From assembly GCA_002314755.1 (NCBI GenBank), contig DCHC01000036.1, positions 15,724-79,723 on the forward strand: a DNA stretch of 64,000 nt, given 5' to 3'. The notes below the pieces were generated by a model that made no database searches, was not told the DNA's origin, and worked only from the letters and a program-made list of their open reading frames with translations. This DNA is from Faecalibacterium sp. UBA1762. Its GTDB lineage: Bacteria; Bacillota; Clostridia; Oscillospirales; Ruminococcaceae. The position numbers were made by a program, and so were the translations under genes. Positions 17,453 through 25,997 of this stretch are shown piece by piece. Each line of letters begins with the position of its first letter. Position 1 is the first letter of the stretch.

Positions 17453-19366
17453 TTAGTCATCGCCGTCCTCAGCAATCAGCTCTTCCAGCTCCTCGCTGAG
17501 AGCTCCCCACTTTTCATACAGCTCATCCTGATGAAAGCGAGCGTCATCCAACTGGTCACACAGGCTGCGCAGGGCTTCGTGATCAGCCAGCACTGCCGGG
17601 TCGTTCAATTTGTTTTCCATCTCCACAATATCAGCGCCTAGGCTCTCAAGCTCCACCTCAGCGGCATGCACCGCGTTGCGTAGCTCGGCCTTGCGGCGGC
17701 GCAGCTCCTTGGCATTTTGCGCCGGCTTGGTGGCGGCGGGCTTGGGCCCGGTGACCGGTTGTGCCGCAGGGGCACGGCCCATCAGGGCCTCATAGCTTTC
17801 ATACATTTTGGCGCTGCCGTTTTCCAAATATAAGATCGGGCAGGACAGCTGATGCATCAGCCAGCGGTCATGGGTGACCAGAATCAGGGTGCCGGTGTAG
17901 GTTGCAAGGGCTTCGCCCAAAGTTTGCCGCATATAGATATCCAGATGGTTGGTGGGCTCGTCCAGCAGCATAAAATTGGGTCGCTCCAGCAGAATTTCGG
18001 CAAACCGAAGCCGCGCAAGCTCGCCGCCGGAAAGGGCACTGCCCTCCTTAAAGACATCCTCGCCCCGGAAGGCGAATTTTGCCAGCAGGCTTCGCACCTC
18101 CAGTTCGGTAAATTTTGGGTATTTGTCCCAGATGGCGTCAATTACTCTGCCGCCGCGGCGCAGTTGCTGCTGTTCAAAACAGCTGCACTGCACACCGGGG
18201 CCAAATCGGAATGCGCCGCCGTTTTGACGCAGCCGACCGGTCAAAACGCCCAGCAGAGTGGATTTTCCAGTGCCGTTTGCCCCGGCAATGATCAGCCGTT
18301 CCCCCCGCAAAAGGGCAAAGTTCAGGTTTTCCAGCAGCATTCTGCCGCCTGCGCCGACTGTCAGATCCTTGACGGTCAGTACTTCGTTGTACGGCTCCAC
18401 ATCGTATTCAAACCGCATGGTAACATCGGTCTCATAGCTCTGCGGCTTTTCGGTCATCTCCATCTTTTCCAGCTGCTTGCGGCGGCTTTGGGCCATTTTG
18501 GTGGTGGAGGCACGCACCAGGTTGCGGTCTATATAGTCCTGCAGCTTGGCGGCCTTTTCCAGATCGGCCTTGTACTGCTTTTCCTGCAGCCGGACTGCCA
18601 TCTCCTTTTGGGGCAGATAGGCGGAGAAGTTTCCTTTATAGGTGGTAAGGCGGCTGCCCTCTACTTCCCAGATGCGACTGACGACCGCATCTAGAAAGGT
18701 GCGGTCATGGCTGACCACCAGCATGGCACCGGTATAGCTGCGCAGATAGTCCTCCAGCCATTCCATTGTGACGAAATCCAGGTGATTGGTGGGCTCGTCC
18801 AAAATCAGCAGATCCGGCTTTTGCAGCAGCAGCTTTGCCAGAGAAAGTCGGGTGCGTTCGCCGCCGGAAAGAACCTGTACCGGCTTTTGCAGGGCCTGGG
18901 CGGTAAAGCCCATACCGTTCAAAATCTTTTTGATCTGACTTTCCATGGTATAGCCGTCTCGTGCTTCAACAAACGCGGCAAGCTCTCCGTGCCGTGCCAG
19001 CGCTGCCTGATTATGGGGGTCGGCGGCAAGGGTGGAATCCAGATCCTTCAGCTGGGCCATGGCGGCAAGCACCGGCGCAAAGGCCTGTTGAGCTTCGGTA
19101 TAGACGGTGTTGGTGCTGGCAAGGTCGGTCAGCTGCTCCAGGTAACCCAGCACCTTGCCCCGGGTCAGGGTTAGCTCCGCAGGGGTACCGTGTCCGTCGT
19201 CATCCGGCAGCAGCTGACCGGTGATCAGCCGCAGCAGAGTGGATTTGCCTGCGCCGTTGGCACCGATCATACCGATCCGGTCGTTGTTTTCCACGGTGGC
19301 ACAGATATCCTGCAGAATACAGTCGGTACCAAAAAACTTATAGACATGGTCAATATTCAGTAGCAT
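17453..19366 (-). CDS. ABC-F family ATPase (YdiF-like)
   Basis: Duplicated ATP-binding cassette protein without membrane segments, 637 residues; ABC-F proteins act on the ribosome as translation factors or antibiotic protection factors. First cassette: GANGAGKSTLLRLITG (about 36), LSGGERTRLSLAKLLL, DLLILDEPTNHLDF. The linker (about 240-310) contains YLPQKEMAVRLQEKQY. Second cassette: GANGTGKSTLLGVLTG, LSGGELARLRFAEILL, MLLDEPTNHLDI. The C-terminal 100 residues, after an alanine/proline-rich stretch, form a charged coiled coil, as in YdiF. Because the interdomain linker is of ordinary length, a resistance role is possible but not shown. A structured leader precedes it (19406-19481). Confidence 0.9.
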   Translation of the reverse strand: MLLNIDHVYKFFGTDCILQDICATVENNDRIGMIGANGAGKSTLLRLITGQLLPDDDGHGTPAELTLTRGKVLGYLEQLTDLASTNTVYTEAQQAFAPVLAAMAQLKDLDSTLAADPHNQAALARHGELAAFVEARDGYTMESQIKKILNGMGFTAQALQKPVQVLSGGERTRLSLAKLLLQKPDLLILDEPTNHLDFVTMEWLEDYLRSYTGAMLVVSHDRTFLDAVVSRIWEVEGSRLTTYKGNFSAYLPQKEMAVRLQEKQYKADLEKAAKLQDYIDRNLVRASTTKMAQSRRKQLEKMEMTEKPQSYETDVTMRFEYDVEPYNEVLTVKDLTVGAGGRMLLENLNFALLRGERLIIAGANGTGKSTLLGVLTGRLRQNGGAFRFGPGVQCSCFEQQQLRRGGRVIDAIWDKYPKFTELEVRSLLAKFAFRGEDVFKEGSALSGGELARLRFAEILLERPNFMLLDEPTNHLDIYMRQTLGEALATYTGTLILVTHDRWLMHQLSCPILYLENGSAKMYESYEALMGRAPAAQPVTGPKPAATKPAQNAKELRRRKAELRNAVHAAEVELESLGADIVEMENKLNDPAVLADHEALRSLCDQLDDARFHQDELYEKWGALSEELEELIAEDGDD

Positions 19367-19405
19367 AACAAAACGGAATTCCTTTACGGTTTTAAATTAG
19401 AAGCG

Positions 19406-19481
19406 TGAAAACATACAGCACCGCAGACCGTCTGCCGGTCCGTCATCGGAAGGGACGGAAAAACCGTACAGGTATGCGGTG
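19406..19481 (-). promoter_or_regulatory. structured leader upstream of ABC-F gene
   Basis: GCACCGCA (19418-19425) pairs with TGCGGTGC (19474-19481) and encloses two smaller hairpins, GACCG..CGGTC (19426-19440) and CCGTC..GACGG (19440-19458). The structure occupies most of the gap between the lipase stop and the ABC-F start. It may be an attenuator-like leader of the ABC-F gene or a terminator region for the lipase gene; no clean T-tract follows. Confidence 0.35.
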
Positions 19482-19494
19482 CAGTTCATCACGG

Positions 19495-20448
19495 TCAGGT
19501 CAGATGGCTCTCCAGCCACCGGACAAGGTCACGGTACATCCTATCTCGGATGGGGGCAAGCTCGGTGTGGGGCTCATGTCGGCAGCCGGGGTATACAGTC
19601 AAAGTCACTTGTTTTATGCCGGCTTTTTGCAGGGCATAATAAACCTTTTTGACCCCCTTGCCGTAATCGCCCACCGGGTCTTCGTCGCCGCAGGCAAGCC
19701 AGATGGGCAGGCTTTGGGGCAATGTGTGAGGCCACTGCCTGCGGTTGACATGTACCAGTGCCTGGGTCAACACCTTCAGCCCGCCCAGCGTAAACCGAAA
19801 GCCGCAATGGGGGTCGGCAAGGTAGGCGTTCAGCATCTCTTCATCGTGAGTCAGCCAGTCCTTTGCGGTTTTTGGCTCCGGGATGCGGGCAAGGTATTTT
19901 CCAAACGCCATTTTCTCCAGAAAATTGGAATAACCGACACTGCTTTTGAACAGGATGAGAAAATCCGCCAAAGCAATGCCGATTTTGGCTGCGGGGTTGG
20001 GACCGGCAGTCCCCACCAAAATAAGGCCGGTAAGCTCACTGCCATACTTTTCGGCGTACCAGCGGGCGAAAAAGCTGCCCATGGAGTGGCCCAGCAAAAA
20101 GACCGGCAGACCGGGGTATTTCTGCTTTGCCAGCAGGGTCATGGTGTGCAGGTCCTCGACAGCGCACTCGCCGCCGTTTTCCTCGGCAAACCAGCCGGGA
20201 ATACCGGTGTCGCCACAGGTGGCACCGTGACCGATATGGTCATTGCCGCATACCGCAAATCCGTTGGAAACCAGAAATTCGGCAAGGGGGCGGTAGCGGG
20301 GAATATATTCGGTCATGCCGTGAGAAAGCTGAATCACCGCCTTTGGGCTGGCGGCAGGGTCAGCGTAAAAATAACCGGTCACCGTATCTGCACCGTTGGC
20401 AGAGGGGTAATTAACGACCGTCTCTGTGGCGATCTTTTCGTTCGACAT
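19495..20448 (-). CDS. alpha/beta hydrolase, monoacylglycerol-lipase/lysophospholipase type
   Basis: Serine hydrolase of the Hydrolase_4 group, 317 residues. Key sequence: IQLSHGMTEYIPRY (oxyanion loop, HGM, about residue 41), NDHIGHGAT, FLLGHSMGSFFARWY with the GHSMG nucleophile (about 117-121), and a late acid and histidine in CGDEDPVGDYG and YPGCRHEPHTE. No signal peptide, so it acts on cytoplasmic or membrane lipid esters. ATG 20448 follows AAGGAC at a normal distance, while GTG 20457 is too close to it. Its first codons overlap the end of the upstream nucleotidase gene by 38 bp, suggesting translational coupling. Confidence 0.85.
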   Translation of the reverse strand: MSNEKIATETVVNYPSANGADTVTGYFYADPAASPKAVIQLSHGMTEYIPRYRPLAEFLVSNGFAVCGNDHIGHGATCGDTGIPGWFAEENGGECAVEDLHTMTLLAKQKYPGLPVFLLGHSMGSFFARWYAEKYGSELTGLILVGTAGPNPAAKIGIALADFLILFKSSVGYSNFLEKMAFGKYLARIPEPKTAKDWLTHDEEMLNAYLADPHCGFRFTLGGLKVLTQALVHVNRRQWPHTLPQSLPIWLACGDEDPVGDYGKGVKKVYYALQKAGIKQVTLTVYPGCRHEPHTELAPIRDRMYRDLVRWLESHLT

Positions 20449-21151
20449 CCGGGGCACCGTCCTTTCCGTAAATAATAGGCATCAGTTGTTCATAGCCAAA
20501 AACCGTGTGGGTGGGTTTCCATTCGGTATTGTTAGCTTCTTCCTTATAGTTAAACCAGCAAGTATCCAATTCTGCGGCAATACCGCCTGCAATATCGGTT
20601 GTTAACGAATCCCCTATGACCAGCACCTTTTCCCGGTTGCTGATTCCCAAATTTTTCAGTGCTGTGTCAAAAAAACGGCGCTGGGGCTTTTGACAACCCA
20701 TTTTTTCCGAGATAAAAACCGCGTCAAAAAAGTTTTCCAGTCCGCTGGCAGCAATGCGTGAGGTCAAAGAGCGATAGATTCCGTTGGAGACCGCGGCGAT
20801 GGTGGCGACCTCGGCGCTTTCTTCCAAAAATTCGTCTGCGCCGGGCAGAATGTTTCCACAACCGGAAAGATAACCGAGATACTCCTCATTCAGCTTTGCG
20901 GGGTCACCCTGCAGGGAAAGTTTTTCGGCCAAAAGGACAAAACGGCGCACTGCCATCTTGGCCTTGTTGAGCTGTCCCTTTTCAAACTGAGCCCATAGCC
21001 CGTCATTGACGGTGCGGAATACCTCAAAATTTTCTTCGGTCAGGGGTATGTTGTGCGCGGCGTACAGCTTTTCCAGCGCAGAATGCTCCGCAGCAGAAAA
21101 ATCCAGTAAGGTGTCATCCAAATCGATCAACAAACAGTTATATCTTGCCAT
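20411..21151 (-). CDS. YjjG-family pyrimidine nucleotidase (HAD hydrolase)
   Basis: Cytoplasmic HAD-superfamily phosphatase, 246 residues, of the YjjG/YfnB house-cleaning nucleotidase type, which removes phosphate from non-canonical pyrimidine nucleotides. Motif I is LIDLDDTLLDF (about 7-17), motif II is AAVSNGI, motif III lysine lies in EKMGCQKPQRRFF, and motif IV is VIGDSLTTDIAGG. A helical cap follows motif I. The last 38 bp overlap the following lipase start. An ATG with modest upstream GGAGGAACTG is used. Substrate preference is inferred from family resemblance only. Confidence 0.82.
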   Translation of the reverse strand: MARYNCLLIDLDDTLLDFSAAEHSALEKLYAAHNIPLTEENFEVFRTVNDGLWAQFEKGQLNKAKMAVRRFVLLAEKLSLQGDPAKLNEEYLGYLSGCGNILPGADEFLEESAEVATIAAVSNGIYRSLTSRIAASGLENFFDAVFISEKMGCQKPQRRFFDTALKNLGISNREKVLVIGDSLTTDIAGGIAAELDTCWFNYKEEANNTEWKPTHTVFGYEQLMPIIYGKDGAPDVERKDRHRDGR

Positions 21152-21212
21152 ATCGGGCAGTTCCTCCGTGTTTTTAAAGCAAAAGCTACTTTATCTGCTA
21201 TATATTTATAAT

Positions 21213-21241
21213 AGTATAGCATAGCAGTGAAAAAAAGTCAT
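21213..21241 (-). promoter_or_regulatory. putative promoter of the nucleotidase-lipase unit
   Basis: On the minus strand ATGACT (21236-21241), 17 bp, TATACT (21213-21218). The -10 is good, the -35 weak. Confidence 0.4.
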
Positions 21242-21360
21242 CTGTTTTTCCGGTATTTTATGGCGGCCACGCCGGAAAAGGGGAGAGAGTTTGCAAAAAT
21301 ACGGGTATATTTCCAGGTGCGTCGGTCAAGCTAAGGCTATATAGGAACGGGGGCAAAGCA

Positions 21361-21795
21361 ATGAAGCAAAGAAAAAACAGGTCGGGAACAGAAGAACAGT
21401 TGAGCGGAAACAGGGCGCTGCGATCTTTTGGCGTATTTTTGCTGGGCGCGGTGGGCTACTGTTGTTTGGAGATGGGATGGCGTGGTTACACCCACTGGAG
21501 CATGGGGGCAGCCGGGGGCGTATGCCTGATGGGGCTTTTATACCTTTCAGACAGGCTGGCCGACAGACCTGTCTGGCAACAGGCGCTGGCGGGCGCGCTG
21601 CTGATTACCGGCGTGGAATGGTGCGCCGGCTGTGTGGTCAACATTATTTTGGGTTGGGGTGTGTGGGACTATTCCGGATTGCGGCTGCAGATAGCCGGAC
21701 AGGTCAGCCTGCTGTTCAGCTTTTTCTGGTATCTGATCAGCTTTGCTGTTTTCGGGGTTTTTACCCTTGCGAAAAAAAGCCGCGGCAACTCCTGA
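21361..21795 (+). CDS. CmpB-type putative ABC transporter permease (membrane protein)
   Basis: Small integral membrane protein of 144 residues with four hydrophobic segments (about 24-42, 48-65, 75-98 and 112-135). The sequence GVEWCAGCVVNIILGWGVWDYSGLR with GQVSLLFSFFWY matches the pattern of the CmpB/DUF1113-like putative ABC-transporter type IV family, where a WDYS motif precedes G.I.L.F. The basic N-terminus follows the positive-inside rule. A GGGGGCAAAGC ribosome region precedes the ATG. No ATPase is adjacent, so a transport role is not shown. It lies 121 bp upstream of the Gx-transporter gene on the same strand. Confidence 0.65.
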   Translation: MKQRKNRSGTEEQLSGNRALRSFGVFLLGAVGYCCLEMGWRGYTHWSMGAAGGVCLMGLLYLSDRLADRPVWQQALAGALLITGVEWCAGCVVNIILGWGVWDYSGLRLQIAGQVSLLFSFFWYLISFAVFGVFTLAKKSRGNS

Positions 21796-21916
21796 GACGG
21801 GGATAGAGTACAGAGCAGCTGTGGAGGACAAAAGACTGCCGTTATGTGGCTTGCTTTTTTTTTGCGCTGCCGCTATAATGGAAAAGCAAAACGGGACAAA
21901 CAAGGGGGAGAGCGAC

Positions 21917-22474
21917 ATGTCGGGACACAGCGGCCGGCTGCAAAAGAAAAAGCCATTGACCGCCAAAACGGTTGCTTTGGGTGGCATGCTGGCTGCCCTA
22001 TGTATTGCTCTTTCCGCGGTGGAGGGCCTTTTGACCGGATGGCTGGGATTGCCACCGGGGGTAAAGCCGGGGTTTGCCAATGTGGCGGTGATGTACGCGC
22101 TTTTCTTTTTAGGAACAAAACCTGCCCTGCTGTTGGTGGCACTAAAGGCGTTGTTTGCTGCTTTGACCCGCGGCGCTTCGGCGGGTATTCTGTCCGCGGC
22201 GGGGGGGATGCTATCACTTGCCGTACTGTTGTTTTTACGCTGTATTCCCCGGTTGGGGTGGGCAGTGCTATCGGTCTGCGGTGCTTTTGCCCACAATTTG
22301 GGACAGCTTGCGGCGGTGGGGTTATTGTTTGACACTTCTTCGGTGGTGTGGTATCTGCCGATACTGACCCTTTCCGCAGCGGCGTGCGGTGTGTTGAGCG
22401 GTTATCTGCTCAGCCGCATTGCGCCAGTAGTGAACCGTTGGTATCATCCCAGTGGTTATTTAATTGAGAATTAA
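21917..22474 (+). CDS. Gx transporter family membrane protein
   Basis: 185-residue membrane protein of the family named heptaprenyl diphosphate synthase component I or Gx transporter, whose members look like small substrate-binding (S-type) transport components. Five to six hydrophobic segments begin with TVALGGMLAALCIALSAVEG; the conserved PGVKPGFANVAVMYALFFLG and FAHNLGQLAAVGLLF follow. The frame is open from 21743, but GGGGGAG at 21904-21910 selects ATG 21917 and earlier codons show no membrane or family similarity. It is usually linked to the RnfG/FMN-binding NusG-like genes; none is here. Confidence 0.75.
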   Translation: MSGHSGRLQKKKPLTAKTVALGGMLAALCIALSAVEGLLTGWLGLPPGVKPGFANVAVMYALFFLGTKPALLLVALKALFAALTRGASAGILSAAGGMLSLAVLLFLRCIPRLGWAVLSVCGAFAHNLGQLAAVGLLFDTSSVVWYLPILTLSAAACGVLSGYLLSRIAPVVNRWYHPSGYLIEN

Positions 22475-22497
22475 TATCAATTATTTCGGAAAACCTA

Positions 22498-22525
22498 TTG
22501 CTTTTTTTTGCGGATGTGGTATAAT
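22498..22525 (+). promoter_or_regulatory. promoter of reverse rubrerythrin
   Basis: TTGCTT (22498-22503), 16 bp, TATAAT (22520-22525), about 65 bp ahead of the start codon. No PerR-box was recognised with confidence. Confidence 0.6.
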
Positions 22526-22589
22526 GTAGCTGTAGTAAGCAGGATACAAAAGCCTGTTTTCAAAAAGATTTATTACGGAGGAGACTATT

Positions 22590-23132
22590 ATGGCAAAGTG
22601 GGTATGTCCGGTTTGTGGTTATGTGCATGAGGGTGATGAGGCCCCCGCCGTTTGCCCCGTATGTAAGGTTCCCGGCGAAAAGTTTACCAAGCAGGCTGAG
22701 GAGATGACTTGGGCTGCTGAGCATGTTGTCGGCGTAGCCAAGGGCGTCAGCGAAGAGATTCTGAGCGGTCTGCGTGCCAACTTTGAGGGCGAGTGCAGCG
22801 AGGTTGGTATGTATTTGGCTATGGCCCGTGTGGCACACCGCGAGGGCTATCCCGAGGTAGGCCTGTACTATGAGAAGGCTGCCTGGGAGGAGGCTGAGCA
22901 CGCTGCAAAGTTTGCCGAGCTGCTGGGCGAGGTCGTGACCGATTCCACCAAGAAGAATTTGCAGCTGCGTGTGGATGCCGAGAACGGCGCTACCGCCGGT
23001 AAGGTTGCCCTGGCTAAGATGGCTAAGGACGCAGGTTTGGACGCAATTCATGATACCGTCCATGAGATGGCTCGTGACGAAGCCCGCCACGGTAAGGCCT
23101 TCAAGGGTCTGCTGGGCCGCTACTTTAAGTAA
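22590..23132 (+). CDS. reverse rubrerythrin (NADH-dependent peroxidase component)
   Basis: Cytoplasmic oxidative-stress protein that reduces hydrogen peroxide in anaerobes. The 180-residue sequence has its rubredoxin-like iron site at the N-terminus ([11 protein letters not shown] and VCPVCKVPG, residues 5-27), ahead of a four-helix diiron domain (about 45-180); this order is opposite to classical rubrerythrin, hence reverse rubrerythrin. The diiron ligands lie in [30 protein letters not shown] and [29 protein letters not shown] precedes the ATG. Heavily biased codon use suggests strong expression. Transcribed alone between a promoter and a terminator. Confidence 0.92.
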   Translation: MAKWVCPVCGYVHEGDEAPAVCPVCKVPGEKFTKQAEEMTWAAEHVVGVAKGVSEEILSGLRANFEGECSEVGMYLAMARVAHREGYPEVGLYYEKAAWEEAEHAAKFAELLGEVVTDSTKKNLQLRVDAENGATAGKVALAKMAKDAGLDAIHDTVHEMARDEARHGKAFKGLLGRYFK

Positions 23133-23152
23133 TACCTGATTCAGCAATGCCG

Positions 23153-23182
23153 GGGAGAGAATGTTCGGTTCTCTCCCTTTTT
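23153..23182 (+). terminator. terminator after reverse rubrerythrin
   Basis: GGGAGAGAA and TTCTCTCCC form a 9-bp perfect stem with a 7-base loop, followed by TTTTT. Confidence 0.8.
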
Positions 23183-23189
23183 GCATAGG

Positions 23190-23239
23190 AAAAACCCTTT
23201 ATCCTGCGGAGCGAGAGCTCTGCGGATAAAGGGCTTTTT
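23190..23239. terminator. bidirectional terminator
   Basis: AAAACCCTTTATCC, a stem continued by TGCGGAGC/GCTCTGCGG, and GGATAAAGGGCTTTTT form a long hairpin flanked by A-run and T-run. On the minus strand it ends the SGNH hydrolase gene. Confidence 0.8.
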
Positions 23240-23260
23240 CATGGAAGAAAGAGAGTGTGG

Positions 23261-23884
23261 TCAGATTTCGCGTAAAATAATATCGGCAATGGCCTGCATA
23301 CCGATGTTGCCGGGGTGGGCAGCAACACCCTCGTGCTCTACCGTGTGCAGGTTTCCCTGAGGATCGCGGACGACGGTGTGCATGCCGCACTGATAGGCTG
23401 GGTTGTCTTTTATGCTGCCTAAGGGAAGGTAGCTGACCCTTGCCAGGTTTGCCGCCCGCTCCTTCATTCGGTCACGGTCACCGTTTTCCCAGAAATCGCC
23501 GATGACGGCTATTTTTGCCCCGGGCACTTTTTCGGAAACATACCGCAGCAGCTGAATAAAATCCGTTTCAAAATCGGTTAGGTCATTTGCGTTTTCACCT
23601 AACTGAACGGTGATAAAGTCCGGTCGTCTGTCCAAAAGTTCGTCCAGGGCAGGTAAGGTGCCGCCGCGATTTTCGGCAGTGATTTCCCAGATGGCAAAAT
23701 TAAAGGCTTCGCCGGTCACTGCAGGATAGCGGTTTTTCAACTCCTTCAGTACAAGGTGAAAATAGTCGTGGTATTCGTCGGTGGCGGCCATACCCACAGG
23801 GTTCCACCAGTAGTCGCACACCCCGTGCTTTGTCAGGCTGTTGCCGATGGCCAGAAACTGAAAACGGTCTTTTGACGGATTCAT
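23261..23884 (-). CDS. SGNH/GDSL-family hydrolase
   Basis: 207-residue cytoplasmic SGNH esterase. Block I is AIGNSLTKHG with the catalytic serine (about residue 16), block III is VQLGENANDL carrying the glycine-glutamate-asparagine form, and block V is HPGNIGMQAIA with the catalytic histidine (about 190) following an upstream acidic residue. There is no signal peptide or membrane segment. ATG 23884 follows AAGAGGGACTG. The gene lies opposite in direction to the surface-glycan operon that starts 250 bp away. Substrate unknown; deacetylation of a sugar would fit the family. Confidence 0.82.
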   Translation of the reverse strand: MNPSKDRFQFLAIGNSLTKHGVCDYWWNPVGMAATDEYHDYFHLVLKELKNRYPAVTGEAFNFAIWEITAENRGGTLPALDELLDRRPDFITVQLGENANDLTDFETDFIQLLRYVSEKVPGAKIAVIGDFWENGDRDRMKERAANLARVSYLPLGSIKDNPAYQCGMHTVVRDPQGNLHTVEHEGVAAHPGNIGMQAIADIILREI

Positions 23885-24059
23885 AAAACAGTCCCTCTTT
23901 TCTGCTCGGGGACAGATAGAGTGACAAGCTCCATTGCCCCGGAGACGCTATTCATTGTTTCAATTATATCTCATAACTTACGGATACGCAATCCTCAATG
24001 ATAGAGACTGACCGAATGTCCAAAACGGCCCCGGACCGGATAAAAGTATCTGTTTCAGG

Positions 24060-24088
24060 TTGCTTATTACACCGGGGTATGCTATAAT
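24060..24088 (+). promoter_or_regulatory. promoter of the FkbH-MBOAT operon
   Basis: TTGCTT (24060-24065), a 17-bp spacer and TATAAT (24083-24088), about 50 bp ahead of the first start codon. It fits the single promoter needed for the four-gene unit at 24137-29814. Confidence 0.6.
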
Positions 24089-24136
24089 AACCAAGGTTAT
24101 AGCTGCAACATTTTGTCGGGGAAAAGGAGTGTTACT

Positions 24137-25918
24137 ATGCCATTTTCATGGACGGATTATCCCTTTGATATGGATGAGATGTTACAAAAACGCCGTAGTC
24201 TGCTGCGTCAGCTGCGGCAGCAGCCGGATCTGCCGGAGAAGAAGATTGCGATACTCAGCGGTGTAACGGTGGGTGTGCTGAAGGATTATATAGAAATATG
24301 GCTGCTGGCAAGCGGCATCCGCCCAGTGTTCTGGGAGGGAAGCTATGCTCTGTACTGGGAGCAGCTGGTGTATGACACCGGTGAACTGAAGGCGTTTAGT
24401 CCGGATGTGATTTATATCCACACCAGTATGCGGTGCATCCGTCACTGGCCGCAGGTCACAGTGCAGGAAGACGCAGTACAGGAGAGCTTTCAGCAGGAGC
24501 TGCAACATTTTACCAAAGCGGCCGAGGCGGCGTTGGGGCTGGGTTGCCCGGTTATTCTGAACAATTTTGAGCTGCCGGTGTACCGGCCTATGGGCAACAG
24601 TGAAGCTGTTTTTTCGGCGGGTAGGGTGCGGTTTGTGCGGCGCTTGAACGAAGCGCTTGCACAGCTGGCAGAAAACACTCCCAACCTTTATCTGCACGAT
24701 CTTGCCTATCTGCAGGCAAGGTACGGCATGGATGCCTTCAGCGACCAGACTGCGTGGTACGCCTACAAATATCCCTGTGCCATGAATATGTTGCCCTGCT
24801 TTGCCCAAAGCGTTGCTCACATCATAAAAAGTCTGTTCGGCAAAAATAAAAAGGCCATTGCATTGGACCTGGATAATACCCTGTGGGGCGGTGTGATAGG
24901 GGATGACGGCCCGGAAGGCATTGTCATTGGTAATGAGACGCCTACCGGAATGGCATACACGGAATTTCAGTCCTACTTAAAGCAGCTGCAGCAGCAAGGC
25001 GTTCTGCTGAATGTCAATAGTAAAAATCAAGAGGAGATTGCCGTAAAGGGCTTTGAGCGGCCAGAATCTATTCTGAAAAAAGAGGATTTTATCAGCTTCA
25101 AGGCCAATTGGCAGCCCAAAAGCCGGAATTTGCAGCAGATGGCAGAGGAAATCAATATTTTTCCGGATGCTTTTGTCTTTGCGGATGATAATCCGGCGGA
25201 GCGGGATATTATCCGCCAGCAGGTACCGGGCGCCGCTGTTCCGGAGCTGACGGAGCCGGAAAGCTATATCCGTGCAATCGACCGGGGCGGTTATTTTGAA
25301 GTGACAGGCTTTTCGGCGGATGACCGCAGCCGCAACGAGATGTACCGCCAAAACGCGCAGCGCCAAGCGGCAGAGCAGATGTTTGCCGACTACGGAAGCT
25401 ATCTGCAAAGCTTGCAGATGACCGGTCAGTTTGGCGCCTTTGATACGGCCCATGCGGAACGGATTACCCAGCTGATTAACAAATCTAACCAGTTCAACCT
25501 GACCACCCGCCGCTATACCCAGACCCAGGTGGAAGGCTTGATTGATGACTCCGGCTTTTTGACGATGTACGGTAAGCTTGTCGACCGGTTTGGCGACAAC
25601 GGGCTGGTTTCCGTCATGATCGGCAGTATAGACGGTGAAATACTGGATCTGCAGCTTTGGGTTATGAGCTGCCGCATTTTAAAGCGGGATATGGAAAAGG
25701 CGATGCTGGACTGCTTTGTACAGGACGCCGTCGCTTTGGGAATCCGACAGATGCGTGCGCACTATTACCCTACGGTAAAAAATGCGCCGGTCAATCGTCT
25801 GTGCGACAGCTTGGGTTTTTCCCTTGTTTCGGAGGACACAGCGGGTAACCGGGAATACCTGCTGGAGCTGGTCGACTATCAGCCCCGGTGTGATGTAATT
25901 GATAAGATAAGGATATGA
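24137..25918 (+). CDS. HAD-IIIC family FkbH-like protein
   Basis: 593-residue three-part protein of the FkbH-like HAD-IIIC family. The N-terminal part (about 1-220) is SGNH-like, with KIAILSGVTVG and DVIYIHTSMR. The HAD phosphatase domain (about 235-390) begins KAIALDLDNTLWGGVIGDDG (motif I), then LNVNSKNQEEI and FVFADDNPAERDII. The C-terminal third resembles a GNAT acyltransferase and has QLINKSNQFNLTTRRYT and LVSVMIG. Known relatives load a glyceryl unit from 1,3-bisphosphoglycerate onto an acyl carrier protein or act in surface polysaccharide modification. No ACP gene is adjacent. AAAAGGAG chooses ATG 24137. First gene of the operon with MBOAT, SGNH and surface-carbohydrate genes. Confidence 0.82.
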   Translation: MPFSWTDYPFDMDEMLQKRRSLLRQLRQQPDLPEKKIAILSGVTVGVLKDYIEIWLLASGIRPVFWEGSYALYWEQLVYDTGELKAFSPDVIYIHTSMRCIRHWPQVTVQEDAVQESFQQELQHFTKAAEAALGLGCPVILNNFELPVYRPMGNSEAVFSAGRVRFVRRLNEALAQLAENTPNLYLHDLAYLQARYGMDAFSDQTAWYAYKYPCAMNMLPCFAQSVAHIIKSLFGKNKKAIALDLDNTLWGGVIGDDGPEGIVIGNETPTGMAYTEFQSYLKQLQQQGVLLNVNSKNQEEIAVKGFERPESILKKEDFISFKANWQPKSRNLQQMAEEINIFPDAFVFADDNPAERDIIRQQVPGAAVPELTEPESYIRAIDRGGYFEVTGFSADDRSRNEMYRQNAQRQAAEQMFADYGSYLQSLQMTGQFGAFDTAHAERITQLINKSNQFNLTTRRYTQTQVEGLIDDSGFLTMYGKLVDRFGDNGLVSVMIGSIDGEILDLQLWVMSCRILKRDMEKAMLDCFVQDAVALGIRQMRAHYYPTVKNAPVNRLCDSLGFSLVSEDTAGNREYLLELVDYQPRCDVIDKIRI

Positions 25919-25997
25919 AATACCTTTCAGCGCCGGATGTCCCGCCACGGTAAGCGGTTGACATGGGTAGTTTTTTCCAAAGGAGGGCTTTCTCCCC

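Noticed and set aside
19405..20475. 356-codon plus-strand frame opposite the alpha/beta hydrolase
   Set aside because: It is the antisense shadow of a gene with clear GHSMG and oxyanion motifs.
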